Source of the DNA: RGIG4079 sp045646905
GTDB taxonomy: Bacteria; Bacteroidota; Bacteroidia; Bacteroidales; Muribaculaceae
NCBI GenBank assembly: GCA_045646905.1
Contig: JAZRLP010000026.1
Coordinates: 310,001-374,000 of the forward strand
Direction: 5' to 3'
DNA: 64,000 nt
Below the pieces are notes generated by a model that did not search any database, was not told where the DNA came from, and saw only the letters and a program-made list of their open reading frames with translations. The position numbers and the translations under genes are program-made. Positions 15,987 to 24,603 of the stretch are shown here, in pieces; the stretch's first letter is position 1; every line of letters starts with the position of its first letter.

Positions 15987-16018
15987 CAAAGTTATACAAA
16001 ACTTTCGTCTTCTGCAAA
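15987..16018 (-). promoter_or_regulatory. Promoter of the fur-purA-DUF1015 operon
   Basis: Minus-strand TTTG, 20 nt, TAACTTTG. The -7 box ends 7 nt before the ATG of the fur-like gene, implying a transcript with almost no 5' leader. If that is wrong, a downstream start would be used instead. Confidence 0.55.
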
Positions 16019-16063
16019 TGAATACTTGTATTATATTTTATGTTGTTGATAAATAACAAAAAA

Positions 16064-16085
16064 AAACGAGGTGTGTACCTCGTTT
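16064..16085 (-). terminator. Intrinsic terminator of tRNA-Ser
   Basis: Perfect 9-bp stem AAACGAGGT/ACCTCGTTT with a 4-nt loop. On the minus strand it is followed by an uninterrupted run of T, just past the 3' end of the tRNA. Confidence 0.9.
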
Positions 16086-16087
16086 AG

Positions 16088-16175
16088 CGGAGTGACCGAG
16101 ATTCGAACTCGGGATACCCTTTTGGGGTATATACGCTTTCCAGGCGTACCTCTTCAGCCACTCGAGCACCACTCC
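16088..16175 (-). tRNA. tRNA-Ser (anticodon GGA)
   Basis: Read on the minus strand, the 88-nt sequence folds as a class II tRNA. The acceptor stem is GGAGTGG/TCACTCC (one G-U) with discriminator G. The D arm region contains GAGTGGCTGAAGAG, the anticodon stem TACGC/GCGTA encloses the loop CTGGAAA (anticodon GGA, reading UCC and UCU), a long variable arm TACCC/GGGTA follows, and the T arm is CCGAG-TTCGAAT-CTCGG. CCA is not encoded. The long variable arm and anticodon both indicate serine. Confidence 0.96.
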
Positions 16176-16697
16176 AATAAAAAAGTGATACAAAGGTAGT
16201 ACTTTTAAATAAAATCGCAAAAAGATAGATTATTGCTTGATAAATTCTTTTATTTTTTTCGCTCTCTACTTCAACGGTGGTGAGTGTTTTTTATATAAAA
16301 AGTGGTACCTAAATTAATGCACCACTATAAAATTTATAAGGGGGGGAGTGTCAAATATTATTGCTATAAGCGTGAAATCGGTCTAAACTTTATCGTACAC
16401 AAAATTTGATTTTTCAAAGTTTTGGAATCAAGAAAAACACCCTATTATAGTGCAAACAAATATGAATAATGTAATTAACATTACAATAAACTTTGATGTT
16501 GTTTTGGCGTTCCATTTTGTATTAGTTCCCATAATTACCTCACTTTCTTTTATCATTTTATTTTTTTTCAAATATACTAATTATTTTCTCAAAAAAAACA
16601 AAAATTAAGCATGAAATAGACTTGAAAATGTTTCCATTGAACAAAATTGTGAAAATTTATGTTTTAATGGAAAGTAAATCTATAAAAACAAATATTT
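16176..16697 (+). other. AT-rich intergenic region between tRNA-Ser and the bile-salt-hydrolase-like gene
   Basis: About 520 bp. It holds the tRNA promoter region, a G7 homopolymer at 16340-16346 outside any gene, and one short possible membrane-peptide gene (16462-16608). I see no clear -33/-7 promoter for the downstream gene. Confidence 0.6.
16462..16608 (+). CDS. Possible 48-residue membrane peptide
   Basis: An ATG-to-TAA frame of 48 codons lies in an otherwise empty region. The translation starts MNNVINITINF, runs through a hydrophobic stretch (about residues 12-36, LAFHFVLVPIITSLSFIILF), and ends in a basic tail (LKKNKN), which is the layout of a single-pass inner-membrane peptide with a cytoplasmic positive end. 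There is no visible Shine-Dalgarno sequence or promoter, and AT-rich DNA readily encodes such stretches by chance. No family recognised. Confidence 0.25.
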   Translation: MNNVINITINFDVVLAFHFVLVPIITSLSFIILFFFKYTNYFLKKNKN

Positions 16698-17762
16698 ATG
16701 AAAACTATAACAAGAATTTTTGTAGTGGGGGCTATAACCTTCGCTATAGCAAACGATGATGTAGAAGCATGCACTCGAGTAGTGTATGTTGGGGATAATA
16801 ACGAAGTAATAACTGGACGTACACTCGATTGGAAAAGTCCTATAGGGACAAATTTGTATGTAATGCCTCGTGGGATGGAACGGATGGGATATGATGAGCC
16901 AAATACTATCAAATGGGTTTCGAAATATGGAAGCGTTGTATCTGTGGGGTATGATGTAGGAGTAAATGAAGGAATGAATGAGAAAGGCCTTGTGTGCAAT
17001 TTGTTGTATCTTCCTGGAACAGTATATTCATTACCCAATGATACACGACCATATATATCAACATCGGTGTGGGCTCAATATGTTTTGGATAATTTTGCAA
17101 CAACAAGTGAAGCTGTGGCTGAACTTAAAAAAGATAAATTCCAAATTAATGCACCTGCAATGCCTGGTGGAAATGCAACAACTTTGCACATGGCAATCTC
17201 CGATGCAACTGGCAATAGTGCTATTGTGGAGTATATAAATGGGGTAATCTCAATCCATGAAGGGGTTGAGTTTCAGGTGATGACAAATGCTCCTACTTAT
17301 GATAAACAATTATCCATTAATGAATATTGGAAACATGTTGGTGGAATGAAGATGTTACCTGGAACAAACAATAGTTCCGACCGTTTTGTTCGAGCTTCGT
17401 TCTATGTTGATGCATTACCTAAAAATGCTTCACATCAAATGGCATTGGCTGGAGTTTTTGGTGTTATTAATAACTGTTCCGTGCCAATGGGAATATCAAC
17501 TCCAGACCAACCCGAAATTTCATCAACACAATGGCGTTCGGTCTCTGATCAAAAGGATAAAGTTTATTATTTTGAATCAACGTTAAGCCCCGCTATTATT
17601 TGGATTGATTTGTCTAAATGTGATCTTCGCAAAGGCGCTTCGGTGTTAAAACTTGATTTGATAAATAACACACAAACATTGGTTGGAGAGATGAATAATC
17701 TTATGGTAAAATCAAAACCTTTTACACCAATGTTTCATATCCCAACTGATATGAAATTCTAA
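16698..17762 (+). CDS. Choloylglycine hydrolase family protein, probable bile salt hydrolase (secreted)
   Basis: A 354-residue linear-amide Ntn hydrolase. A signal peptide ends at ...DVEA, leaving Cys25 (CTRVVYVG) as the N-terminal nucleophile. The other active-site residues of the family are in place: Arg41 and Asp44 in TGRTLDWK, Asn94 in GMNEKGL, Asn197 in MTNAPTYD and Arg229 in SSDRFVRASF. From memory the sequence resembles Bacteroides bile salt hydrolases strongly, including SSTQWRSVSDQKDKVYYFES near the C-terminus. It would deconjugate taurine- or glycine-linked bile acids in the periplasm; penicillin V acylase activity is the main alternative. No operon partner upstream; a membrane protein gene follows after 65 bp. 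Confidence 0.9.
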   Translation: MKTITRIFVVGAITFAIANDDVEACTRVVYVGDNNEVITGRTLDWKSPIGTNLYVMPRGMERMGYDEPNTIKWVSKYGSVVSVGYDVGVNEGMNEKGLVCNLLYLPGTVYSLPNDTRPYISTSVWAQYVLDNFATTSEAVAELKKDKFQINAPAMPGGNATTLHMAISDATGNSAIVEYINGVISIHEGVEFQVMTNAPTYDKQLSINEYWKHVGGMKMLPGTNNSSDRFVRASFYVDALPKNASHQMALAGVFGVINNCSVPMGISTPDQPEISSTQWRSVSDQKDKVYYFESTLSPAIIWIDLSKCDLRKGASVLKLDLINNTQTLVGEMNNLMVKSKPFTPMFHIPTDMKF

Positions 17763-17827
17763 ATATATTTTATGAAAAGATAATGTGAGGTTATGATTAT
17801 TTGCTAATCTTGCATTATCTTTGCTTT

Positions 17828-18358
17828 GTGAAAAATGTTTCGTTTAAAACAAATGCTTTTAATACGACATCTAATCGGTATACGCAATCGGTTTTGATGT
17901 TGATTTTGTCGCATTGGTGGTGGGTTCCAATGTTGTTGATATTAGTTTGTGCGCTATTGTCAATAACCATTAATCCATCGTTTGTGTTTGTTGCGTTGAT
18001 ATTGATGTTTATTATAATCCCAACGGTATTGATGTTTATATATTTTCACCAATCAACAACACAAGAAGCTCGCATTGCTTTGCTGAAGAAAATTATAACA
18101 ATAGATAATGACGGGATTAATATTGATTTCAAACCAATCAATCGAGTGCGATATGAGGGAAATGAGGAAATCGAAGAAACGATTACACCTAATTCATTAT
18201 TTATAGCACATTTCCAAATTAAAAAGGTAGAATATACCGGTTATAATATAAGATTATATTTAAAAGGTGGGAAATATAAATTTATCGCAATCCCAATAAA
18301 TGAAATTGAAGGTGATGCAGATGCCTTTTTGGCATATATTTTGCAATATGTAGAGTGA
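17828..18358 (+). CDS. Two-helix membrane protein, YcxB-like (function unknown)
   Basis: About 176 residues counted from the GTG at 17828; an ATG at 17801 would add nine residues, and the next in-frame ATG is 17897. I chose the GTG because the reading NVSFKTNAFNTTSNRYTQSV looks like the soluble start seen in YcxB-type proteins, and a TATCTTTG box at 17816-17823 would exclude the upstream ATG. Two membrane helices (about residues 30-50 and 55-75 of this version) are followed by a soluble beta-rich domain (IDNDGINIDFKPIN...). It precedes the TPR protein gene by 15 bp and is probably cotranscribed with it. Family impression only. Confidence 0.65.
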   Translation: MKNVSFKTNAFNTTSNRYTQSVLMLILSHWWWVPMLLILVCALLSITINPSFVFVALILMFIIIPTVLMFIYFHQSTTQEARIALLKKIITIDNDGINIDFKPINRVRYEGNEEIEETITPNSLFIAHFQIKKVEYTGYNIRLYLKGGKYKFIAIPINEIEGDADAFLAYILQYVE

Positions 18359-18373
18359 TAACAACTGATTATT

Positions 18374-20584
18374 ATGACTAAAAACGAGATAATAAATAAT
18401 AAGAACTATATTATAAGATTGTTAAACTGTGGTAGGCTTTATGATGCATTTGCTCAATTGAGATATCTGTCAGAAAGTGTTATGGTGTGGGAAATTACCG
18501 ACGAGATTGACCAATTAGAGAAATCTTATCAAATGATGCTAAATTATGCCATCCAAGGTGTTGATGATCCCGCGCGAGAGTCATTCTGTAAAGGCATTGT
18601 TTGTAGGATGCATGAACTACTTGATAGGGTAGTGCGTTGTCGGTTATTGACTGAAGAATCAACTCTTTATTATAGCACACTTCGTTTTGAACAAATGCAT
18701 CCCAATGATTCTTTATTGAAGTTAATTGATGTATATAACGAAGTTGTTGATAAAACATCAATATATAATTTAATTACATCACAAAGTGGTACTCAATCAT
18801 CCACTGAAACGAAGAAAGAAAAAGAGCAATTAGAAAAAAGAATATTCAATAGAATATGGACAACATTTCCATTAAATAGCGAAGACGAAGTTGTATTGAA
18901 TAAAGTGTTGGCATCAAATGCGCAATCTCAAAGCTTTCAAGAATTATTAGTGTCAGCATTATTAATGGGCGCAATTGAATTTTATGATTCAAGGAGGTTA
19001 AAGTTGCTTTTAAATGCTTATGCAAATGAAAATCAATATGTATCAGTAAAAGCTTTGATTGCAATTTTGCTAATTATGTATCGCTATAATCAACGAATTG
19101 TTGATGATGAAAAACTTATAAATCAAATAAATGCAGTAAAGGAACTTGAAACTTGGAGTAGAGATGTAAAAACGGCTTACCTTGAACTTATTCGCACTCG
19201 TGACACTGAACGAATAAGTAAAAAAATGCAGAATGAACTCATTCCCGAAATGCTTAAACTTCGTCCCGACATAAGTAAAAAATTTAATGATTCTACAGAA
19301 ATAATTGATATTTCTTCTTTGGAAGAAAACCCCGAATGGGAAGAATTATTAAATAAGTCGGGTATAACAGATAAAATCAAAGAGTTGAGTCAACTGCAAG
19401 AGGAGGGAAGTGATGTGTTTATGAGTACATTTTCACATCTAAAATCCTTTCCGTTTTTTTCTGATATTGCCAATTGGTTTTTGCCATTTTCATTAGACCA
19501 TTCATTAGTGTCAGATACACTTGGCTCTGATATATCGGTAGTTGGAGATTTGATTGAAAATGCGCCATATTTGTGTAATAGTGACAAGTATTCATTCTTG
19601 TTGTCGATGGGGTCTATTCCTCAAAGTCAGCGACAGTTGATGTTGTCTCAATTTGAACAACAAAGACAAGCTATTAACGACGCTGGTTTATCTATGTCGG
19701 CGTTGACGATGCCTAATCAGCGTCAAAATATGATGAACAAGTATTTGCAAGATTTATATCGTTTCTTTAAACTTTTCCGTCGTAAAGGCGAATTTATGGA
19801 TCCGTTTGCAGCTCCAATTAACTTGATCAATGTTCCATTATTGTCAAATGATTTGGATGATATTGAAACATTAACGCTTGTTGCCGAGTTCTATTTTAAA
19901 CGCAAATATTATATTGAGGCTCTTGATGTATATCTCTCATTGTCAGAAAAGATGCCGCCTTCGGCTCCAATTTTCCAAAAGATAGGATATTGTTACCAGC
20001 AAAATGGGAATATTGAAAATGCTTTGCAAAATTATGAGCATGCCGAACTATTAAATGCCGAAAGTTTATGGACATTACGCCGTATAGCTGCTTGTCATAG
20101 AACTTTAGGACATACTCAAAAAGCTCTTGAATACTATAAGCGCGTAGAAAATTCAAAATCAGACGATTTGAACATAGCTCTCAATATGGGCCATTGTTAT
20201 CTCGAACTTGGAAATTTTAAAGAAGCTATTAAATGTTATTACAAAGTTGAGTTCCTTGATGAGAAATCCAATAGGGCATGGCGTCCTTTAGCTTGGTGTC
20301 TTTTGTTGTCAAAAAATTTCTCGCAAAGTAAGAATTATTACGATAAAATATTAAATGATAATCCCACTTTTGAAGATTTTTTAAATATGGGTCATTTGGC
20401 TTTAGTTCAAGGTCAAATTCAAGATGCAATCAATTATTATAAAAAGTCCATTAATTATAATAAAAGTGATATAGAAAAGTTGTTATACTCTTTAAAAGAG
20501 GATGAAAAGCATCTTTTGGAAATGGGAATAAATGGTTCAATGATACCTTATATTATTGATGCTTTATTATACTCGATTGATTAA
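18374..20584 (+). CDS. TPR-repeat protein of unknown function
   Basis: A 736-residue soluble protein with no signal peptide. The first about 480 residues are helical and not recognised. From about 500 to 700 there are several tandem tetratricopeptide repeats, for example YYIEALDVYLSLSEKMP, APIFQKIGYCYQQNGNIENA, NIALNMGHCYLELGNFKEAI and DFLNMGHLALVQGQIQDAINYYKKS. It is likely a scaffold or partner-binding protein in the cytoplasm. It lies 15 bp after the two-helix membrane protein, so the pair may act together. The gene is quite AT-rich. No enzyme motif seen. Confidence 0.75.
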   Translation: MTKNEIINNKNYIIRLLNCGRLYDAFAQLRYLSESVMVWEITDEIDQLEKSYQMMLNYAIQGVDDPARESFCKGIVCRMHELLDRVVRCRLLTEESTLYYSTLRFEQMHPNDSLLKLIDVYNEVVDKTSIYNLITSQSGTQSSTETKKEKEQLEKRIFNRIWTTFPLNSEDEVVLNKVLASNAQSQSFQELLVSALLMGAIEFYDSRRLKLLLNAYANENQYVSVKALIAILLIMYRYNQRIVDDEKLINQINAVKELETWSRDVKTAYLELIRTRDTERISKKMQNELIPEMLKLRPDISKKFNDSTEIIDISSLEENPEWEELLNKSGITDKIKELSQLQEEGSDVFMSTFSHLKSFPFFSDIANWFLPFSLDHSLVSDTLGSDISVVGDLIENAPYLCNSDKYSFLLSMGSIPQSQRQLMLSQFEQQRQAINDAGLSMSALTMPNQRQNMMNKYLQDLYRFFKLFRRKGEFMDPFAAPINLINVPLLSNDLDDIETLTLVAEFYFKRKYYIEALDVYLSLSEKMPPSAPIFQKIGYCYQQNGNIENALQNYEHAELLNAESLWTLRRIAACHRTLGHTQKALEYYKRVENSKSDDLNIALNMGHCYLELGNFKEAIKCYYKVEFLDEKSNRAWRPLAWCLLLSKNFSQSKNYYDKILNDNPTFEDFLNMGHLALVQGQIQDAINYYKKSINYNKSDIEKLLYSLKEDEKHLLEMGINGSMIPYIIDALLYSID

Positions 20585-20606
20585 TCAAAAATATTAACTA
20601 ACTTTG
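20577..20606 (+). promoter_or_regulatory. Promoter of the DUF4293 gene
   Basis: TTG, 19 nt, TAACTTTG, overlapping the end of the TPR gene; transcription would start about 32 bp ahead of the ATG at 20645. Confidence 0.5.
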
Positions 20607-20644
20607 CATTATAATATTTACAAACTAATAACATACTTAAATTT

Positions 20645-21049
20645 ATGGTAATACAACGTTGGCAATCAGTCTTTTTGCTACTTGCATCAATTATGATGGG
20701 ATTTTTTTGTTATCTTCCATTAGCATCACAAGGTAATGTTGACTTTCATCCTTATCAACAGCCTGTATATCTAACTCTTAATGTGTTAATTTCAATTTTA
20801 TCTTTGATTGCTGTATTTTTATATAAGAATATGTCGCGACAAAAGATGGTAGTGAAAATCAATGCCTTTCTGATTTTAGCATCAGCCATTGTAGGTGCAG
20901 TTATAGTGTACATGAATATGCCACAAATGGAAATTCTATGGATGGCTGGGCCGTTATTACTTGTCGGTTCTTTTATAATGACTATTGCTGCACTACGCCG
21001 CATCAATCACGATGATAAATTGTTAAAGGCTGCCGATAGAATTAGATAA
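20645..21049 (+). CDS. DUF4293 family membrane protein
   Basis: A 134-residue protein with four membrane helices (about 7-24, 40-60, 70-88, 94-113) and a short charged C-terminus ending AADRIR. The start MVIQRWQSVFLLLASI and the ending are typical of the Bacteroidetes-only family DUF4293. Function unknown. It has its own promoter and shares a bidirectional terminator with uvrA, which faces it. Confidence 0.85.
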   Translation: MVIQRWQSVFLLLASIMMGFFCYLPLASQGNVDFHPYQQPVYLTLNVLISILSLIAVFLYKNMSRQKMVVKINAFLILASAIVGAVIVYMNMPQMEILWMAGPLLLVGSFIMTIAALRRINHDDKLLKAADRIR

Positions 21050-21065
21050 TATTGCTAAATACATA

Positions 21066-21103
21066 AAAATTACGGGATATGTTTTTTCATATCCCGTAAT
21101 TTT
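21066..21103. terminator. Bidirectional terminator between the DUF4293 gene and uvrA
   Basis: A perfect 16-bp stem (AAAATTACGGGATATG and its complement) around a T6 loop. The A/T ends supply a U-tract in both directions. Its right arm touches the uvrA stop codon (21102-21104), so the hairpin serves both convergent genes. Confidence 0.9.
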
Positions 21104-23900
21104 ATTTTATGAGGGTTAATTTTTCTTTGAGATATTGTCCGGTGTGGCTGTTCTCGCAATTTGCAACTTCTTCGGGTGTTCCTGCAATAACAATATTGCC
21201 ACCAGCATCACCTCCTTCGGGACCGATATCAATAACATGGTCGGCACACTTAATAACATCCATATTATGTTCAATAATAATAACTGTGTGACCTTGTTTA
21301 ATTAATCGATCAAAAGAATTCATTAATGTGTTGATGTCATGAAAGTGTAGCCCCGTAGTCGGTTCGTCAAAAATAAACATTGTGGGTTGTGGCTTCTCAT
21401 TTGAAAGAAAATAAGCAAGTTTTACGCGTTGGTTTTCACCACCCGATAGTGTTGATGAGGCTTGGCCTAATTTGATATATCCTAATCCCACATCTTGTAA
21501 GGGTCGTAGGCGGTTAACTATTTTGCGTTCAGTTGAACCACTAGTTTCACCAAAAAATTCAATGGCTTGGTTGACAGTCATATTAAGAACATCGTTGATG
21601 TTTTTGTCGCGATATTCAATATCAAGAACATCACGCTTAAAACGCTCGCCATGACAAGCCTCGCATGAAATCGTTATATCTGCCATGAATTGCATTTCAA
21701 TGGTAATTGTCCCTTCTCCCTTGCATTCTTCGCACCGACCACCTTCAGCGTTAAATGAAAAATGTGCTGGCGTAAATCCCATTTGTTTTGCACTTTGCTG
21801 ATCAGCAAATAATCTTCTTATTTCATCGTATGCTTTAAGATATGTTGCCGGATTGCTTCGCGAAGATTTGCCAATAGGATTTTGATCAACAAATTCTATT
21901 GCAGAGATTCGCGACATATCGCCTTTTAATCCATGAAATGCACCCGGAGCATCACCCGATTCGCCAAGGTGGCGCACCATTGAGCGATATAGAATATCTC
22001 TCACAAGAGTTGACTTTCCCGAACCACTCACACCAGTAACCACCGTTAAGACTCCGAGAGGAAATTTTACATTAAAGTTCTTGAGGTTGTGATGTCTTGC
22101 TCCTTGTACCTCAATATAGCTATTCCAGCGACGTCGATGTTGAGGTAGGGGGATTATTTTTTCGCCATTAAGATATTGTACAGTATAACTATCGGTAGCC
22201 GTTTGTAGGTCGTTGACATTACCTTGGTATATGATTTCACCCCCAAGTCGTCCAGCATTTGGCCCTACGTCTATTATATAATCGGCTGCTCTCATTATCT
22301 CTTCATCATGTTCCACTACAACTACTGTATTACCAATACCTTGTAACTTGCGAAGAACCTTAATTAATTGTTGTGTATCACGAGAGTGTAATCCAATACT
22401 TGGTTCATCAAGAATATATAATGACCCAACGAGGCTACTGCCCAATGAAGTTGCAAGGTTAATTCTTTGACTTTCGCCCCCCGATAGTGTAGATGAAAGA
22501 CGGTCAAGGGTTAGATAACCAAGACCAACATCAACGAGAAATCCCAATCGATTTCGTATTTCTATCAATATTCTGTTTGCAATTGTTGCATCTTGCGTGC
22601 TTAAAGTAAGGTTGTTAAACCAATTAAGTAAATCGGTGATAGGCATTGATACAATTTCAGAGATGTTTTTGCCCCCAACTTTTACATATAATGCTTCTTT
22701 GCGTAAACGACTACCATTACATTCGGGGCAAATAGTCTTGCCTCTATAGCGAGCAAGCATTACTCTATATTGTATTTTATATTGATTTTCTTCTACCATT
22801 TTAAAGAATCCATCAATACCTTTAAAATCACCGCTTCCATGCCATAATATTTCTTTTTCTGTAGTTGTCAAGTCACAATATGGTCTATGTATGGGGAATT
22901 TTAAGAGAGGGGCAAGGTGAATTAAATGTCGTTTCCATTCGCTCATCTTTTCACCTCTCCAACACATTACTGCATCATCATAAATCGATAGAGTGGGGTT
23001 GGGTATAACAAGTGCTTCATCAATCCCGATTGTGCGACCAAATCCTTCGCATTTTGGACATGCTCCATATGGATTATTAAAGTTAAACATTTGGTCATTA
23101 GGCTCAATGAAAAGAATGCCATCTGCCTCAAATCGTTTTGAGAAAACATGGCGTATAATTTTGTCTTGTGACCAAATGATGATATAACACTCTTCATTAC
23201 CTTCAAAGAATGCCGTTTCGATTGATTCGGCTAATCGGCTTAATTCGTCACCTTCCTTTGCAATAGATAATCGGTCAATAACGAGAAGATATTCATCAAG
23301 GGAAATAGTATTAGGTTGATTAATAATATCTTCTATTAAAATAAATTCATTATTGTTATTGATAAGTCGGCTATAACCTCCTTTTAGTAATATATCGAGC
23401 TGAGTCTCAACTTTTCGATTATTAGGAACATTTATTGGGGCTGATACTACGATGCGAGTGCCCTCTGGATAGTTTGTAGCTACATTGATAACATCTTCAA
23501 TATTATGTTTTTTTACTTCATTTCCCGTAATAGGTGAAATGGTTTTGCCAATTCTGCCATATAGCAATCGTAGATAATCATATATCTCGGTTGAAGTGCC
23601 AACGGTGCTTCGTGGATTACGAGTATTTACTTTTTGTTCAATCGCAATGGCAGGGGGCAAGCCTTTAATATAATCACATTCTGGTTTTGCCATCTTACCC
23701 ATAAATTGTCGGGCATAAGAGGATAGGCTCTCAACATAACGACGCTGACCTTCGGCATAAAGTGTGTCAAAAGCTAAAGACGATTTACCTGAGCCCGATA
23801 AGCCGGTTATGACAATGAATTTATTGCGAGGAATCTCAACATCAATGTTTTTTAAGTTATTGACGCGAGCACCTTTAATCGAAATATTTGATTTATCCAT
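21102..23900 (-). CDS. uvrA: Excinuclease ABC subunit UvrA
   Basis: A 932-residue DNA-damage sensor of nucleotide excision repair, an ABC ATPase dimer that loads UvrB. The first Walker A is GLSGSGKSSLAFDTLYAEGQRR near residues 34-55 and the second is GVSGSGKSTLV near 620. Both ABC signatures are present (LSGGESQRINLA, LSGGENQRVKLA). Zinc-binding cysteine pairs are seen in CPKCEGFG, CPECNGS, CEECKGEG and CEACHGERF. Length and domain order are normal. A TAACTTTG box at 23920-23927 on the minus strand could be its -7 element. Monocistronic and convergent with the DUF4293 gene. Confidence 0.98.
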   Translation of the reverse strand: MDKSNISIKGARVNNLKNIDVEIPRNKFIVITGLSGSGKSSLAFDTLYAEGQRRYVESLSSYARQFMGKMAKPECDYIKGLPPAIAIEQKVNTRNPRSTVGTSTEIYDYLRLLYGRIGKTISPITGNEVKKHNIEDVINVATNYPEGTRIVVSAPINVPNNRKVETQLDILLKGGYSRLINNNNEFILIEDIINQPNTISLDEYLLVIDRLSIAKEGDELSRLAESIETAFFEGNEECYIIIWSQDKIIRHVFSKRFEADGILFIEPNDQMFNFNNPYGACPKCEGFGRTIGIDEALVIPNPTLSIYDDAVMCWRGEKMSEWKRHLIHLAPLLKFPIHRPYCDLTTTEKEILWHGSGDFKGIDGFFKMVEENQYKIQYRVMLARYRGKTICPECNGSRLRKEALYVKVGGKNISEIVSMPITDLLNWFNNLTLSTQDATIANRILIEIRNRLGFLVDVGLGYLTLDRLSSTLSGGESQRINLATSLGSSLVGSLYILDEPSIGLHSRDTQQLIKVLRKLQGIGNTVVVVEHDEEIMRAADYIIDVGPNAGRLGGEIIYQGNVNDLQTATDSYTVQYLNGEKIIPLPQHRRRWNSYIEVQGARHHNLKNFNVKFPLGVLTVVTGVSGSGKSTLVRDILYRSMVRHLGESGDAPGAFHGLKGDMSRISAIEFVDQNPIGKSSRSNPATYLKAYDEIRRLFADQQSAKQMGFTPAHFSFNAEGGRCEECKGEGTITIEMQFMADITISCEACHGERFKRDVLDIEYRDKNINDVLNMTVNQAIEFFGETSGSTERKIVNRLRPLQDVGLGYIKLGQASSTLSGGENQRVKLAYFLSNEKPQPTMFIFDEPTTGLHFHDINTLMNSFDRLIKQGHTVIIIEHNMDVIKCADHVIDIGPEGGDAGGNIVIAGTPEEVANCENSHTGQYLKEKLTLIK

Positions 23901-24113
23901 TACTTATAACAATATTATGCAAAGTTACATTTTATTATTCGTTTTTTGGCGGTTTGGCGATTATTATTCGCGTTTTAGTGATTATTATCACTATAATTTG
24001 CTTGTATGACTTAAATTTCTTAATTTAGCCGTTGAAAGTAAAATGAGGTGTATTGTATAACTTTTTTCGGTTTAATTTGTTATATGATTACTAACCTTTA
24101 ATTATATAGAATT

Positions 24114-24317
24114 ATGAAAAATTTAAACATTGTAATCGCTGTTTTGACTGGTGCATTAGCAGGTGCTGCTATTGGTTTATTGTTTGCTCCCGATAAAGGA
24201 AGTGTAACACGAACAAAGATTAAAGAGTATTTGAAATCAAAAGGCATTACTCTAAAGAAAGACCAACTCGATGAGTTAACAGCTCAAATTGAGAATGAAT
24301 TATCAAAGAACGCATAA
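24114..24317 (+). CDS. YtxH-domain small protein (first copy)
   Basis: A 67-residue protein with one N-terminal membrane helix (IVIAVLTGALAGAAIGLLFAP) followed by DKGSVTRTKIKEYLKSKG and a helical tail, which is the YtxH/gas-vesicle-like layout. It probably sits in the inner membrane with a coiled cytoplasmic tail. Relatives are stress-linked in other bacteria, but the mechanism is unknown. It is the first of two tandem paralogues 20 bp apart and stands divergent from uvrA. Confidence 0.82.
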   Translation: MKNLNIVIAVLTGALAGAAIGLLFAPDKGSVTRTKIKEYLKSKGITLKKDQLDELTAQIENELSKNA

Positions 24318-24337
24318 AAATAGTAAATCAAAAGATT

Positions 24338-24535
24338 ATGAGTAATTTGAATTGGTTATACGCATTTATTGGTGGTGCTATTATTGGCGCTGGTGTGGCA
24401 ATTTTGTTTGCTCCTGAAAAAGGCGAAGATATGCGAAACAGAATCAAAGATATGCTTAAAAAGAAAGGCTTAGATTGTTGTGATTCTGAATTGGATCGCC
24501 TTATTGAGCAACTAACCGAAGAGGTTGAAAAGTAA
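24338..24535 (+). CDS. YtxH-domain small protein (second copy)
   Basis: A 65-residue paralogue of the preceding protein: membrane helix with GGAIIGAGVAILFAPEKGEDMRNRIKDML, then KKKGLDCCDSELDRLIEQLTEEVEK. The LFAPxKG turn and the following basic helix are shared with the first copy; the second differs in having a CC pair. It is likely cotranscribed with copy one, and a hairpin follows before the holin-X-like gene. Confidence 0.82.
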   Translation: MSNLNWLYAFIGGAIIGAGVAILFAPEKGEDMRNRIKDMLKKKGLDCCDSELDRLIEQLTEEVEK

Positions 24536-24557
24536 TTAATTAATAATTTATATCAAT

Positions 24558-24581
24558 CATCGGCCCCATTTGGAGCCGATG
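24558..24581 (+). terminator. Hairpin after the YtxH pair (probable partial terminator)
   Basis: Stem CATCGGC/GCCGATG with an inner CC/GG and an ATTT loop, followed by TTGTGTTATTTG. The T-tract is weak, so it may only reduce read-through into the next two genes. Confidence 0.45.
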
Positions 24582-24603
24582 TTGTGTTATTTGAATTGAT
24601 ATT

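Noticed and set aside
16038..16220. 60-residue minus-strand frame
   Set aside because: It overlaps tRNA-Ser and its terminator, so it is an accidental translation of RNA-gene sequence.
16340..16346. G7 tract as a phase-variation switch
   Set aside because: It is outside any convincing gene and not positioned in a recognisable promoter.
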